Shown here: positions 23,982-32,640 of the stretch, piece by piece | Layout: each line of letters begins with the position of its first letter | Numbering within the stretch: position 1 is the first letter of the stretch | Origin: Chitinimonas arctica | GTDB taxonomy: Bacteria; Pseudomonadota; Gammaproteobacteria; Burkholderiales; Chitinimonadaceae | DNA length: 64,000 nt | NCBI RefSeq assembly: GCF_007431345.1 | Contig: NZ_CP041730.1 | Location: 5,084,001 to 5,148,000, forward strand | Direction: 5' to 3' | The notes under the pieces: generated by a model | Databases searched by the model: none | Told to the model about the DNA's origin: nothing | Seen by the model: only the letters and a program-made list of their open reading frames with translations | Position numbers and translations under genes: made by a program

Positions 23982-24121
23982 GGATGCACTGAAGTATTGC
24001 GCGTATTCAAGCGGCGGCTCACCACCCGGCAATACCCGCAAGGAGTAGGCCGTGGTTGTACGGTGCCTTCGGCACCTACAACCACGCACCCGCCGCGAGG
24101 GAGCCTCGCTTACGCTCGTTA
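23982..24121. repeat. Dispersed palindromic (REP-like) repeat, copy 1, interrupted by IS630 and MITE
   Basis: The sequence matches, in reverse, a repeat at 45110-45326, and its hairpin is shared with 59354-59437. It contains a long hairpin at 24052-24085: outer arms GTGGTTGTA/TACAACCAC, inner arms GGTGCC/GGCACC around TTC. The distal part GAGGGAGCCTCGCTTACGCTCGTTAG (24097-24122, broken here into the IS boundary) resumes as TTAGCGC at 25474 after two insertions. Confidence 0.85.
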
Positions 24122-25301
24122 GTGTGGTGTCTCAAAAGTAGAATTAATTAAATATTTGGTATAATTGTCGTAGTTCAATAGCTCATGGAGACTATGACGA
24201 TGACCAGAACGGGCCGCCCGATCAAGAAGCTGGAACTATCCGAAGAGCAGCGCAGAGAGCTGAATGCACGTTTGGCGCTGCGCAAGGCGCCGGCCGATGA
24301 GAAGCTACGAATTCAGATTGTGCTCAGTTGTGCTGACGGCGAAGGAGGCAAAGAGATCGCGAAGCGGCTGGATACCACTGCGCAGACCGTCTCAAGGTGG
24401 CGTCGTCGGTACGAGTCGTATGGTCTGGCAGGGCTGACCGATGCACCGAGGTCGGGGCGGCCTCGCACGGTGCTAGACGAACACGTTCAGGCGGTGATTG
24501 ATCGTGTCCGGAACAGTAAGCCTACTGACGCGACGCACTGGAGCGTGCGCACGATGAGCAAGGCAACAGGCGTGTCGGCGTCCACAGTGCAGCGCATTTG
24601 GCACGCGTTCGGGCTCAAGCCCCATCGGCTGGAGACGTTCAAGTTTTCCACCGATCCGAATTTTGTCGATAAGGTCCGCGATGTGGTGGGCTTGTACCTC
24701 GCCCCGCCGGATCGTGCCTTGGTGCTCTGCGTGGATGAGAAGAGCCAGATTCAGGCACTGGATAGAACGCAGCCTTCACTTCCGCTTACGTTCGGCAAAG
24801 CAGAAACCCGGACACACGATTACAAGCGGCACGGGACGACTTCGCTGTTCGCAGCTCTGGATGTGGCCACTGGCAAGGTCATTGGCCAACTCAAACGTCG
24901 CCACCGGAGCGTCGAATTTCTGCAGTTCCTCAATACCATCGACGCAAGCGTACCGGCAGACCTGGATATCCACCTGATCATGGACAATTACGGGACGCAC
25001 AAGACGGAGAAGGTGCGTGCCTGGTTCGCCAGCAGGCCACGCTACCATCTGCACTTCACGCCAACTTCGGCCTCCTGGCTCAACCTTGTGGAGCGTTTTT
25101 TCTCACAAATCAGTGAGAAGTGGATCAAGCGTAGTGCCCACAGCAGCGTCGCCGATCTAGAGCAGTCAATCCGCCACTACTTGGACATCCACAACACCAA
25201 CCCGAAGCCCTTTGTATGGCGCAAAAGCGCAGATTCAATCCTTGAGGCCATTGCTCGTGCAGGCAAAGTTATTAATTAATGCTATTTCAGGTACACCACA
25301 T
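24122..25301 (+). mobile_element. Complete IS630-family insertion sequence
   Basis: An element of 1180 bp flanked by TA on both sides (24120-24121 and 25302-25303), the target duplication typical of IS630/Tc1-mariner elements. The left end GTGTGGTGTCTCAAAAGTAG and the reverse complement of the right end ATGTGGTGTACCTGAAATAG are imperfect inverted repeats that continue into ATTAATTAA. It encodes one intact DDE transposase. It sits in the target duplication of a neighbouring MITE-like element. Confidence 0.9.
24185..25279 (+). CDS. IS630-family transposase
   Basis: 364 residues. An N-terminal helix-turn-helix region (about 50-85: GKEIAKRLDTTAQTVSRWRRRY) binds the element ends, and a second helical module follows (SASTVQRIWHAFGLKPHR). 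The catalytic domain has Asp184 (CVDEKSQIQALDR), Asp267 (LIMDNYGTHK) and Glu303 (WLNLVERFFS). The D267-E303 spacing of 35 residues suits this family. No frameshift or stop is present, so the enzyme may be active. A TATAAT at 24160-24165 is a plausible -10 box for it. Confidence 0.95.
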   Translation: METMTMTRTGRPIKKLELSEEQRRELNARLALRKAPADEKLRIQIVLSCADGEGGKEIAKRLDTTAQTVSRWRRRYESYGLAGLTDAPRSGRPRTVLDEHVQAVIDRVRNSKPTDATHWSVRTMSKATGVSASTVQRIWHAFGLKPHRLETFKFSTDPNFVDKVRDVVGLYLAPPDRALVLCVDEKSQIQALDRTQPSLPLTFGKAETRTHDYKRHGTTSLFAALDVATGKVIGQLKRRHRSVEFLQFLNTIDASVPADLDIHLIMDNYGTHKTEKVRAWFASRPRYHLHFTPTSASWLNLVERFFSQISEKWIKRSAHSSVADLEQSIRHYLDIHNTNPKPFVWRKSADSILEAIARAGKVIN

Positions 25302-25304
25302 TAG

Positions 25305-25473
25305 CAGGCTGGTGAGAAACTCGTCGGAGTCCCACTGTACTGCAGGAAAACTGCGGAAATACAGGATTTTGTTCAAAAATCAGGCAATTTTCGCCTATTT
25401 CTTGAGCAAGCCTCCCTGATCTGGTCAGATTTTCCCACGCAGTCGCTGATGCCGGGAGTTTCTCACCAGCCTG
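25305..25473. mobile_element. MITE-like non-coding element with 18-bp terminal inverted repeats
   Basis: The ends CAGGCTGGTGAGAAACTC (25305-25322) and GAGTTTCTCACCAGCCTG (25456-25473) are perfect inverted repeats 169 bp apart, flanked by TTAG on both sides (25301-25304 and 25474-25477). No gene lies inside. The size, perfect ends and four-base flank duplication fit a MITE or an internally deleted insertion sequence. The left TTAG has itself been split by the IS630 insertion. Confidence 0.75.
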
Positions 25474-25753
25474 TTAGCGCTTTAAATCAGTGTTTCCTCA
25501 GGGAAGCGCGGCGGGCTGCACGCAGCCGCGGCAGCCATCACCGTGGTAGTGATTTTTCCATACCAGATACGTGGAGCCCTCAGCATTGAATTACGGACGA
25601 TATTTTTCATATAAATTTTAACCATTTACGAAAGATGGGGCAGCTATTCCTTTGTAAAATTTTCTCAGCGTATTTTATCGCCATTTTAAGAGGGCTGCTG
25701 ATTACGCCCCCAATATTGATTGTACTGTTTTTAATAACTCATGAAAGAATCAT
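25474..25753. other. AT-rich intergenic stretch after the nested insertions
   Basis: Resumes with TTAGCGC, the continuation of the interrupted repeat, then becomes AT-rich. A 61-codon hydrophobic frame starting at 25635 has no clear ribosome site and overlaps the next candidate gene. I see no convincing gene or RNA here. Confidence 0.4.
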
Positions 25754-26317
25754 ATGGATTTGCGAGCATTTAGCAACAGCAATACGGGTTTTAATTCTTG
25801 CGACAACACGCAGGGAATAGAAAAATCTGGCCAGTCAATACGTTGCAATACGGAAAGTAAACCAGCCCCCTCTCGGGGAATCGGGTTGGTGATTGATTCT
25901 GTAAAAAAAACAGATGGCATCATGGATGGCCAGTTCGCACCCATGATCAAATATCTTCAAGATGCCCCTGTTCTTTCTTCTGCTCTTTCTCGCGATACTC
26001 CGGCCCCTACTGGCGCTCGTGCACTTTTCTTTGAACGTGCGCCTGCTCCGGCTCCAGTTCGTGCACCTACTTTTGCACCTACTTTTGCTCTTGCACCCGC
26101 TCCTGCTCGTGCCTCTACCCTTTCCTCTGCCTCCACCCTTTCCTCTGCCTCTACCCTTTTTCCTACTCCCTTCCTTTCTCGTAATGCTCCTACCCTTGAT
26201 TCTGCTAAAGAAACTTTAGTCAAGCGTGGCCTTGTTAAATCAGTGTCTTTCGCTAAAACAGACCAACTATTTGACTCGAATGGAAATCAACCCGAAGAGA
26301 GGCCGGCCAAAACTTAG
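25754..26317 (+). CDS. Hypothetical low-complexity protein (Ala/Pro/Ser/Thr-rich)
   Basis: 187 residues if real. I recognise no family. The N-terminal 80 residues are ordinary, polar and without a signal peptide. Residues about 90-145 are low complexity, with APAPARA-type and repeated STLSSA segments encoded by short DNA tandem repeats. The C-terminus is basic and polar. The region is much less GC-rich than its neighbours and the ribosome site is weak. It stands alone between a MITE/IS pair and the terminator of the RTX gene, so it may be an acquired or decaying gene. Confidence 0.4.
   Translation: MDLRAFSNSNTGFNSCDNTQGIEKSGQSIRCNTESKPAPSRGIGLVIDSVKKTDGIMDGQFAPMIKYLQDAPVLSSALSRDTPAPTGARALFFERAPAPAPVRAPTFAPTFALAPAPARASTLSSASTLSSASTLFPTPFLSRNAPTLDSAKETLVKRGLVKSVSFAKTDQLFDSNGNQPEERPAKT
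26111..26161 (+). repeat. 18-bp tandem repeat inside low-complexity ORF
   Basis: The unit GCCTCTACCCTTTCCTCT occurs at 26111-26128 and, with one change, at 26129-26146; a third, partial unit follows to 26161. It encodes repeated ASTLSS. A separate 12-bp unit, GCACCTACTTTT, is doubled at 26063-26086. Such in-frame repeats can change copy number by slippage. Confidence 0.8.
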
Positions 26318-26465
26318 GATGCTGACTCCCTTCAGGCGCAAGAACAGGATGACATAGATAGCGGAATCGATGGCGGATCCACTTCACTTAACCAGCGCCT
26401 GCGAATAAATTGCGGCGACGGCTGTACGATTCGCACCTGCTTCAGAGAAGCGCCGGTAATGAAAA

Positions 26466-26497
26466 CACCCCAAAAGTCGTCTCCAACTTTTGGGGTG
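26466..26497 (-). terminator. Rho-independent terminator of the RTX gene
   Basis: Arms CACCCCAAAAGT and ACTTTTGGGGTG form a perfect 12-bp stem with an eight-base loop. Read on the minus strand it lies about 50 bases after the RTX stop codon and is followed by TTTTC, which fits a factor-independent terminator. Confidence 0.85.
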
Positions 26498-26543
26498 CGT
26501 TTGCAAGCTACCTGCTTACTGACTGCGGTAGACCGATAGCCGG

Positions 26544-29500
26544 CTAGTGGCCGACAGCCAGAATGGGCCGATGCAACTCATCCACGGCGTAGCCATGCTG
26601 CAACTGCGCAGCATTCGTGGGCGCAAAGGCGGCCATGGCGTTGACCAGTCCTGCAAGCTGCTGGTCGGCCGAGACCGAGGCAACCATGGCAGGGCGCTGC
26701 ATTGCGGTTTCGCCCAGGCCTGCACCGGCCTGCATGCCGGCAACCGTCACCGCCTTGATCTGGATATGGTTGTCATACCAGGTGGCCCCGTCGCTGAACT
26801 TGAACCGTTCGATCCGGAAGGCCGCGGCATTGGTGGCGTCGAAGTAGTTCTCGACCGTCACCTTGTCGCTGGCACCGTACTTGAGCACCAGATTGCTGCC
26901 GACCCGTTGGACCGCACTGATCTCGGTCGCTTTCACATCGTTGAACTGGATGGTATCGACATTGTTCGCCGTGCCGTCGAAGTCACGGATCACGTCGGCG
27001 CCGCCGCCCTTGGCCAGGACATAGGTATCGCTACCCACACCGGCGTCCATGCGGTTGGCGCCGCTGTTGCCGGTCATCAGGTTGTTCAGGGCGTTGCCGG
27101 TGCCGTTGATGGCGGCGGTGCCGGCTACCAGGGTCAGGTTTTCGACGTTGTCGGCCAGGGTGTAGCTGGCGCCGGTGATGACCGTGTCGCTGCCTTCGCC
27201 GGCCTTCTCCACGATCACGTCGCGGCCGTTGTTGACGATATAGAAGTCGTGGCCCAAGCCACCGGTGAGTGTGTTGTCGCCTGAGCCGCCGTCGATCAGG
27301 TCATTGCCGGTTTCACCCAACAAGCGATCGTTGCCGGCGCCGCCGCGCAGGGTGTCGTCGCCGTCGCCGCCATACAGCCAGTCGTCGCCTTCCTCGCCGA
27401 ATAGCGTATCGATGCCGCCATTCCCGCGCAGCGTATCGTTCCCCAAGCCGCCTTTGAGCTGGTCGTTAGCGGCAGCGCCGACGAGCACATCGTTGTCGGG
27501 CCCGCCTTCGAGCTGGCTGGACTCCGGGCTCGCCTGGATGGAATTCTCCGGGGCATTGCCGGTATTGAGGCCCAATTCGTTCAACAAGGCCGGCAGGCTG
27601 GCTTGGTTGCCGTCGGCAAACTGGACCGCGGACAAGCCGGTGTAGTTGTTCCAAGCGCTCTGGCGATTGAAGAAGTCGATAATGGTGACTTGGTCGCCGC
27701 GCCCAAAGTCGAGTACCAGGGAGCGCAGTCCACCCTCGTTGACATCACGCAGTCGCAGCTCGCTGCGATTGAGCTGCTGCAATTTCAGCACATTCGATTC
27801 GCCCGCCTGTTCCGCGACATTGTCGACGCGATCCGCACCGTCACCACGGGCGAACAGGTAGGTATTGCTACCGGCGGCGCCATACAGGTAATCATTGCCG
27901 AGCCCGCCTTGCAAGGTATCGTCGCCACTGCCGGCATTGAACTGATCGTCGCCCAGGCCGCCTTCCAGCACGTCATTGCCGGCATTGCCGGTAATGGAAT
28001 CGTTGCCGGCTTCGCCGTTGATCCTGATCGCGAAAGGCAATATATGGCGATAGCTATTATTGGTATCGCCCAGCTTGACGCCGATTTCGCGGAGCAGGGT
28101 CGTGATGCTGGTTTCGCTACCGTCGGCAAAGCGCACGGCCGAAATGCCGGTGTCGCCGTTGCGGTTTTCCAGGCGGCCAAAGAAGTCGATCACGGTGATC
28201 CGGTCACCCTGGCCGAAGTCCAGCGCCAGGGAGCCGTCCGGCAGATAGACCAGGCTGAGGTCGGCACGGTTGAGATCGACCAGTTGCACGATATTCTTGG
28301 CGCCGTACTGCGTGCCGATGTCTTCGATCCGGTCGGAACCGTCACCGCGGGCGAACAGATAGGTATCGTCACCGGAATGGCCATAGAGGTAGTCATTGCC
28401 GACGCCGCCTTGCAAGGTGTCATCGCCATTGCCGGCATTGAACTGATCGTCGCCCAGGCCGCCTTCCAGAATATCATTGCCGTCGTTGCCGGTAATGGAG
28501 TCGTTGCCGGCTTCGCCCTTTACCCGAATACCGTTGGCAATGGTCAGCCTGAAGCTATCGCCATCGGCTGTCAGTTTCATGCCAAGTTCCGTCAGCAAGG
28601 TGGGCAAGCTTGCCTCGCTGCCGTCGGCAAAGCGTACGGCCGAGATGCCGGTGTCGCCGCCGCGGTCGGCGTAGCGGCCGAAGAAGTCGATCACGGTGAT
28701 CCGGTCACCCTGGCCGAAGTCCAGGGCCAGGGAGCCGTCCGGCTGATAGACCAGGCTGAGGTCGGAACGGTTGAGATCGACCAGTTGCACGACATTCTTG
28801 GCACCGAACGACGTGCCGAAGTCGTCGATCCGGTCGGCGCCGTCGCCGCGGGCGAACAGATAGGTATCGTCACCGTTATAGCCGTAGAGATAGTCGTCGC
28901 CGGTTCCGCCTTGTAGCGTGTCGTTACCTTGGCCGGCATTGAACTGGTCGTTGCCTTGCCCGCCTTCGAGGCTATCGTCTCCGTCATTACCGGTGATGGA
29001 ATCATCGCCGCCCTGACCACGGACTTTGATGCGCATGCCAAAGGTCTGGACAAAGCGATCGCTGGTTTCGCCCAGATCGAGACCAAGGTCCCACAACAGG
29101 TCCAATACCTTGGCCTCCCTGCCGTCGGCAAAGCGGATGGCGGTCAAGCCCGTATCGCCAGGCCGATAGGCTGCGCGCTCGAAGAAATCGGGCAAGGTGA
29201 TTCGGTCGCCTTGGCCAAAGTCGAGCACCAAGGCGCCTTGTTTGCCGTTGTGGGCGTCAAAGACCAGCTTCAGGTCGCTGAGGTGGAGATTGCTCAAGCG
29301 CAGCATATTCATGGCACCCGTATGGGCATCCAGGTCGTCGATGATATCGGCGCCGTCACCGCGCGCGTACAGATAGGTATCGTTACCGGAATAGCCATGG
29401 AGGTAGTCGTCACCCTTGCCACCCTGCATCGTGTCGTCGCCGCCGCCGCCATTGAATTGATCATTGCCGAGCCCGCCGTCCATCAGGTCGTTGCCGTCAT

Positions 29501-32030
29501 AGCCGGTCAGCGAGTCATCGCCGTCTTCGCCGTAAAGCTTGTCGTTACCCTCGCCACTGCTCAGATTGTCATTGCCGGCACCGCCGTTCAAGGTGTCCTG
29601 ACCTTCCGCGCCGCCCAGTACATCGTCGCCGTCACCGCCGCTGATGGCGTCATTGCCGGCAAGGCCCATCAACACATCATTGCCACCCTGGCCAAACAGG
29701 TAGTCGTTGCCGCTGGCGCCGGTCAGCCAATCCTGCCGATCTGCGCTGCTGCCGACGAGCATGTAATCCATCCCCGTTTCGTTCCTGGCTTCCAGCGCCT
29801 TATCGGGTTGTGCGAAATCCAACGTCAGGTTGGATGGCATGGCAATAAAGATCTGCTTGGCTTGCTTACCGCTCAGCACATTCAGATCAAATCGCTCCGC
29901 CAAGTCCATGGCGAAGGAATGGTAATCCCAGCCGCTTGCCGCCAATTTGTCAGCAGGAACGGTATTGATAAAGGACATGAAGTCCAGGAATGTTTCCTTG
30001 GGTGCGTCGGCGGCATCTTTCAATAGCTGCGATTGCAAGCGGCTGAAATCGTAGACGATGCCATTCTCGTTGATCGCCAATTGAAGGCTATCTTGCCAGG
30101 AAGCCAGACGGGTCTGGACCGTGAGCGCCTCGAAAACGGAGTCGGTGAGGGTGCGATAGGATTCAAGCAGCGAATTTACCGCTCTCTCGGTCAGCGGGAT
30201 ATTCACGGTGGGTATGCTGGTAGTGCCGGTAGTGCCGCTTCCCCCGCCTGTACCGCTGGTGCGCCCTTGAAGGGGTTGGCGTGTGCCTGCCGCGATTTGG
30301 CTAAATGCAAGCGTGGCAGTGTCTATGCCATTGAAACGTTCCAGGACGTCCAATTTTTCCAATACCCAGCTAATTTCCGAAACCGGTGTCACGACGTTGA
30401 CCACATAACCGTTTCGGGTGCCGTAGTTGACCACCGCATAAGTCGGTTCGCTGAGATCGATAGTGGGCGGCGCGACATGATAGTTGCCGGTCATGATATT
30501 CGGCGTAGCGGTCTCGGACCAAGCTTCCAGCACGGCCGGTAATAGTGCCTGTTGCTCGGACCGCGAGCCTGCGGCAGCGAAACGCTTGACCAGCGCCAGC
30601 AATGCGGGAGATTGCGTCATTGCCTCACGCAGGCTGCGCACGCCGCCGGATCCGGCAACATCCGGCAGCTTGGCGGCTTCCTCGCTGACTTCCAACTTGG
30701 TGGTGAACTCGCCATGAAAAAAATCCGCACCTAAATTGAGTGCGTTGGTAATGCCGGTGCTGCCGTCGGTCTTGGTGAACTCGCCGGTGATCAGCACGGA
30801 ATTGCCGTTGTCCAACCGTGTATTCGTGAACTCGCCCCGCGTGTTGATGCTGGCAATGCTGAATTGCGACAGGCTGAACAGCTCGCCCGCTTGCGAGGTA
30901 CCGTCTTGATTCAGGTCGCGCCACACTTGCAGCTCGCGCCAAGCCGCATCCTCGGCATTGAGCTTGCCGTCCCGGTTGAGATCGAGGTGATGGATGGCAT
31001 CGAAGCCATCGCCTGCTCTCCCTCGAATACCGCCGACCTCGGTGGCTTCGCCAAACAGCTCACGGCCGCTGTCGATCATGCCATTGCCGTTCAAATCGCG
31101 TACCAACCAGCCATCGTCGCTATTGAGCCAGCCGGTGCCGGCTTTGATACCGTCGCCGTCATGGTCGAACAAGACCTTGCCGTCGGCCCCATTCGTTTCC
31201 ACGCCGTCGCCATCCAGGTCCAGGGCAAAGGGGTCGGCGGTGGGGGAAAGCGCGCGATTGAAGTGGATGCCGACTTTGCCGCTGATATATTGATTGCCGA
31301 ACAGCTTCGCAAGCAGGGACGAGGGCACCGAAGTCGATTCCAGGAAGTCCTCGTCTATTATGCCGTTGCCGTCCTTGTCCCAGTCGGGCGCGCCTGGCAT
31401 GCGTTCCAAGGGAGCATGACCATGCATCTTGCGGACGAGATTGATGTCTTCCAGCGTGACTTGCATTGGCGGATGGTTCGTATCCATCAGGTAGTCAGTC
31501 AGCAATTGCTGCAGTGTCTTCCCGTCATACTGATCACACGGCGTATTCATGAACGCGTCGGTCATGGAATACGCTGTGAAAAACACCCCGAGGGCGGCGG
31601 CAATTTCCGCGGCGGAAGCTGCCACGGCGGCTTCGGCCAGTCCGGCGGGCACAACTGCGGTCCCTTGGCTAAACTTAAGCACTTCGGAGACCGTCCCTAC
31701 AATCCCCCCAGCCACGCCCATCCAATCGTTGGCCGAAGGCATCGTACCGTCCTCCTTGTACGCCGCGTACATTTTCCCCAGGGAGATACCCGTACCAATC
31801 AAGCTAAGGTGTGCATTGATGGGCGCAAAAAGCTGTTCGACGGTTTTAGCGTTTTCGGCGACAGAGACGGCCACTGTCGAGGTGGCAAGAATGACAGCTA
31901 AATAATCTTCTTTATAGTAATTACCCAGGCTATCCATTAAGACGGCGCGGATGGGTTCCACGTAGCCGACCCAGGCGGGTGCATCGCCTTTTAAGATCCC
32001 ACCACTGAGATTCCAGTTTGAATTCGGCAT
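26544..32030 (-). CDS. Large RTX calcium-binding protein, four tandem RTX/HCBP-related modules
   Basis: 1828 residues without an N-terminal signal peptide. The N-terminal 200 residues contain hydrophobic helices (about 44-160). EF-hand-like DWDKDGNGIIDEDF, FALDLDGDGVET and DHDGDGIKAG follow at about 215-300, as in FrpC-type proteins. From about residue 755 there are glycine/aspartate nonapeptide repeats (GGxGNDxLx), interleaved with four copies of a haemolysin-related domain (LDFGQGDRITVIDFF...ISAVRFADGSE). Further repeats run to about residue 1610. The last residues should hold the type I secretion signal. It is probably an exported adhesin or toxin that folds on calcium; no catalytic domain is evident. 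No T1SS genes lie nearby. Confidence 0.9.
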   Translation of the reverse strand: MPNSNWNLSGGILKGDAPAWVGYVEPIRAVLMDSLGNYYKEDYLAVILATSTVAVSVAENAKTVEQLFAPINAHLSLIGTGISLGKMYAAYKEDGTMPSANDWMGVAGGIVGTVSEVLKFSQGTAVVPAGLAEAAVAASAAEIAAALGVFFTAYSMTDAFMNTPCDQYDGKTLQQLLTDYLMDTNHPPMQVTLEDINLVRKMHGHAPLERMPGAPDWDKDGNGIIDEDFLESTSVPSSLLAKLFGNQYISGKVGIHFNRALSPTADPFALDLDGDGVETNGADGKVLFDHDGDGIKAGTGWLNSDDGWLVRDLNGNGMIDSGRELFGEATEVGGIRGRAGDGFDAIHHLDLNRDGKLNAEDAAWRELQVWRDLNQDGTSQAGELFSLSQFSIASINTRGEFTNTRLDNGNSVLITGEFTKTDGSTGITNALNLGADFFHGEFTTKLEVSEEAAKLPDVAGSGGVRSLREAMTQSPALLALVKRFAAAGSRSEQQALLPAVLEAWSETATPNIMTGNYHVAPPTIDLSEPTYAVVNYGTRNGYVVNVVTPVSEISWVLEKLDVLERFNGIDTATLAFSQIAAGTRQPLQGRTSGTGGGSGTTGTTSIPTVNIPLTERAVNSLLESYRTLTDSVFEALTVQTRLASWQDSLQLAINENGIVYDFSRLQSQLLKDAADAPKETFLDFMSFINTVPADKLAASGWDYHSFAMDLAERFDLNVLSGKQAKQIFIAMPSNLTLDFAQPDKALEARNETGMDYMLVGSSADRQDWLTGASGNDYLFGQGGNDVLMGLAGNDAISGGDGDDVLGGAEGQDTLNGGAGNDNLSSGEGNDKLYGEDGDDSLTGYDGNDLMDGGLGNDQFNGGGGDDTMQGGKGDDYLHGYSGNDTYLYARGDGADIIDDLDAHTGAMNMLRLSNLHLSDLKLVFDAHNGKQGALVLDFGQGDRITLPDFFERAAYRPGDTGLTAIRFADGREAKVLDLLWDLGLDLGETSDRFVQTFGMRIKVRGQGGDDSITGNDGDDSLEGGQGNDQFNAGQGNDTLQGGTGDDYLYGYNGDDTYLFARGDGADRIDDFGTSFGAKNVVQLVDLNRSDLSLVYQPDGSLALDFGQGDRITVIDFFGRYADRGGDTGISAVRFADGSEASLPTLLTELGMKLTADGDSFRLTIANGIRVKGEAGNDSITGNDGNDILEGGLGDDQFNAGNGDDTLQGGVGNDYLYGHSGDDTYLFARGDGSDRIEDIGTQYGAKNIVQLVDLNRADLSLVYLPDGSLALDFGQGDRITVIDFFGRLENRNGDTGISAVRFADGSETSITTLLREIGVKLGDTNNSYRHILPFAIRINGEAGNDSITGNAGNDVLEGGLGDDQFNAGSGDDTLQGGLGNDYLYGAAGSNTYLFARGDGADRVDNVAEQAGESNVLKLQQLNRSELRLRDVNEGGLRSLVLDFGRGDQVTIIDFFNRQSAWNNYTGLSAVQFADGNQASLPALLNELGLNTGNAPENSIQASPESSQLEGGPDNDVLVGAAANDQLKGGLGNDTLRGNGGIDTLFGEEGDDWLYGGDGDDTLRGGAGNDRLLGETGNDLIDGGSGDNTLTGGLGHDFYIVNNGRDVIVEKAGEGSDTVITGASYTLADNVENLTLVAGTAAINGTGNALNNLMTGNSGANRMDAGVGSDTYVLAKGGGADVIRDFDGTANNVDTIQFNDVKATEISAVQRVGSNLVLKYGASDKVTVENYFDATNAAAFRIERFKFSDGATWYDNHIQIKAVTVAGMQAGAGLGETAMQRPAMVASVSADQQLAGLVNAMAAFAPTNAAQLQHGYAVDELHRPILAVGH

Positions 32031-32640
32031 TTTTTATCCCTGTTTGGTAAATGTAATTGTGCTTGCGCTGATCTGGCGCGCGGTGCGCATCAGCGAAGTC
32101 ATGGCGAAGAGGCGACGCTGTTAGAAAGCGTCCAACCGGAAGGCTTTAAGGGGCACGGCTTGATCGCGTGCAGGCGGAAGATCGGCAGTTCCGCGCGTGG
32201 TGATAAACACCAGGGGAGTCATGATTGCCGATCAGGCTGTGGGTAGCTGCCTATACTGGTAAATAAACATAATTCCGCATGGCATTTTTTTGTTGATCTC
32301 GTCAAAATTTTCTTGATTCCTAACAAGCTGCTCATGAAGTATTAGTCGAAACCTGGCAAGGCAATGCCTTGCAATTCAGGCGCACGCCCGCGCCCTCACG
32401 CACATGTGCGGCGGGGAGCCCGCGTGAAGGATTGCTTATTTTGCTCGACTTGGGACGGCCGGAATATACGGAACTTCCCTATAAAAATCAACACCATTAA
32501 GATTGAGCGGCACACGTGGACACCGCACCGATCCCAGGCCATCACCCGCCAGCGCCAGGAGCAGGCCAGCGCCCGCGCGCCACGCAGTGCATGCGAATCG
32601 GCTAAACTAGCGACTTGCGGCCTTTCGCCATCCTCCTTCC
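32031..32640. promoter_or_regulatory. Long AT-rich intergenic region between RTX gene and TelA-like gene
   Basis: Some 610 bases separate the divergent RTX and TelA-like genes. The part from about 32240 to 32345 is AT-rich (runs of T and A such as GCATTTTTTTG and AAAATTTTC), a likely place for promoters in either direction. A frame of 236 codons starting at 32364 overlaps the next gene out of frame and looks spurious. No RNA gene or named site was recognised. Confidence 0.45.

Noticed and set aside
23499..24089. 196-codon minus-strand frame over the RES gene and repeat
   Set aside because: Antisense to RES; similar short frames at 45216-45422 and 59074-59436 come from the same dispersed repeat, not from conserved proteins.
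25635..25820. 61-codon hydrophobic plus-strand frame
   Set aside because: No clear ribosome site, overlaps the next candidate, and AT-rich DNA yields hydrophobic frames by chance. It could be a small membrane protein but I cannot support it.
27290..29750. Regularly spaced repeats that might suggest a CRISPR array
   Set aside because: They encode RTX nonapeptides in one intact frame and lack unique spacers of constant length.
27603..30026. Long plus-strand frames (437 and 365 codons) opposite the RTX gene
   Set aside because: They are mirror frames of the glycine/aspartate repeats; repeat DNA is open in several frames.
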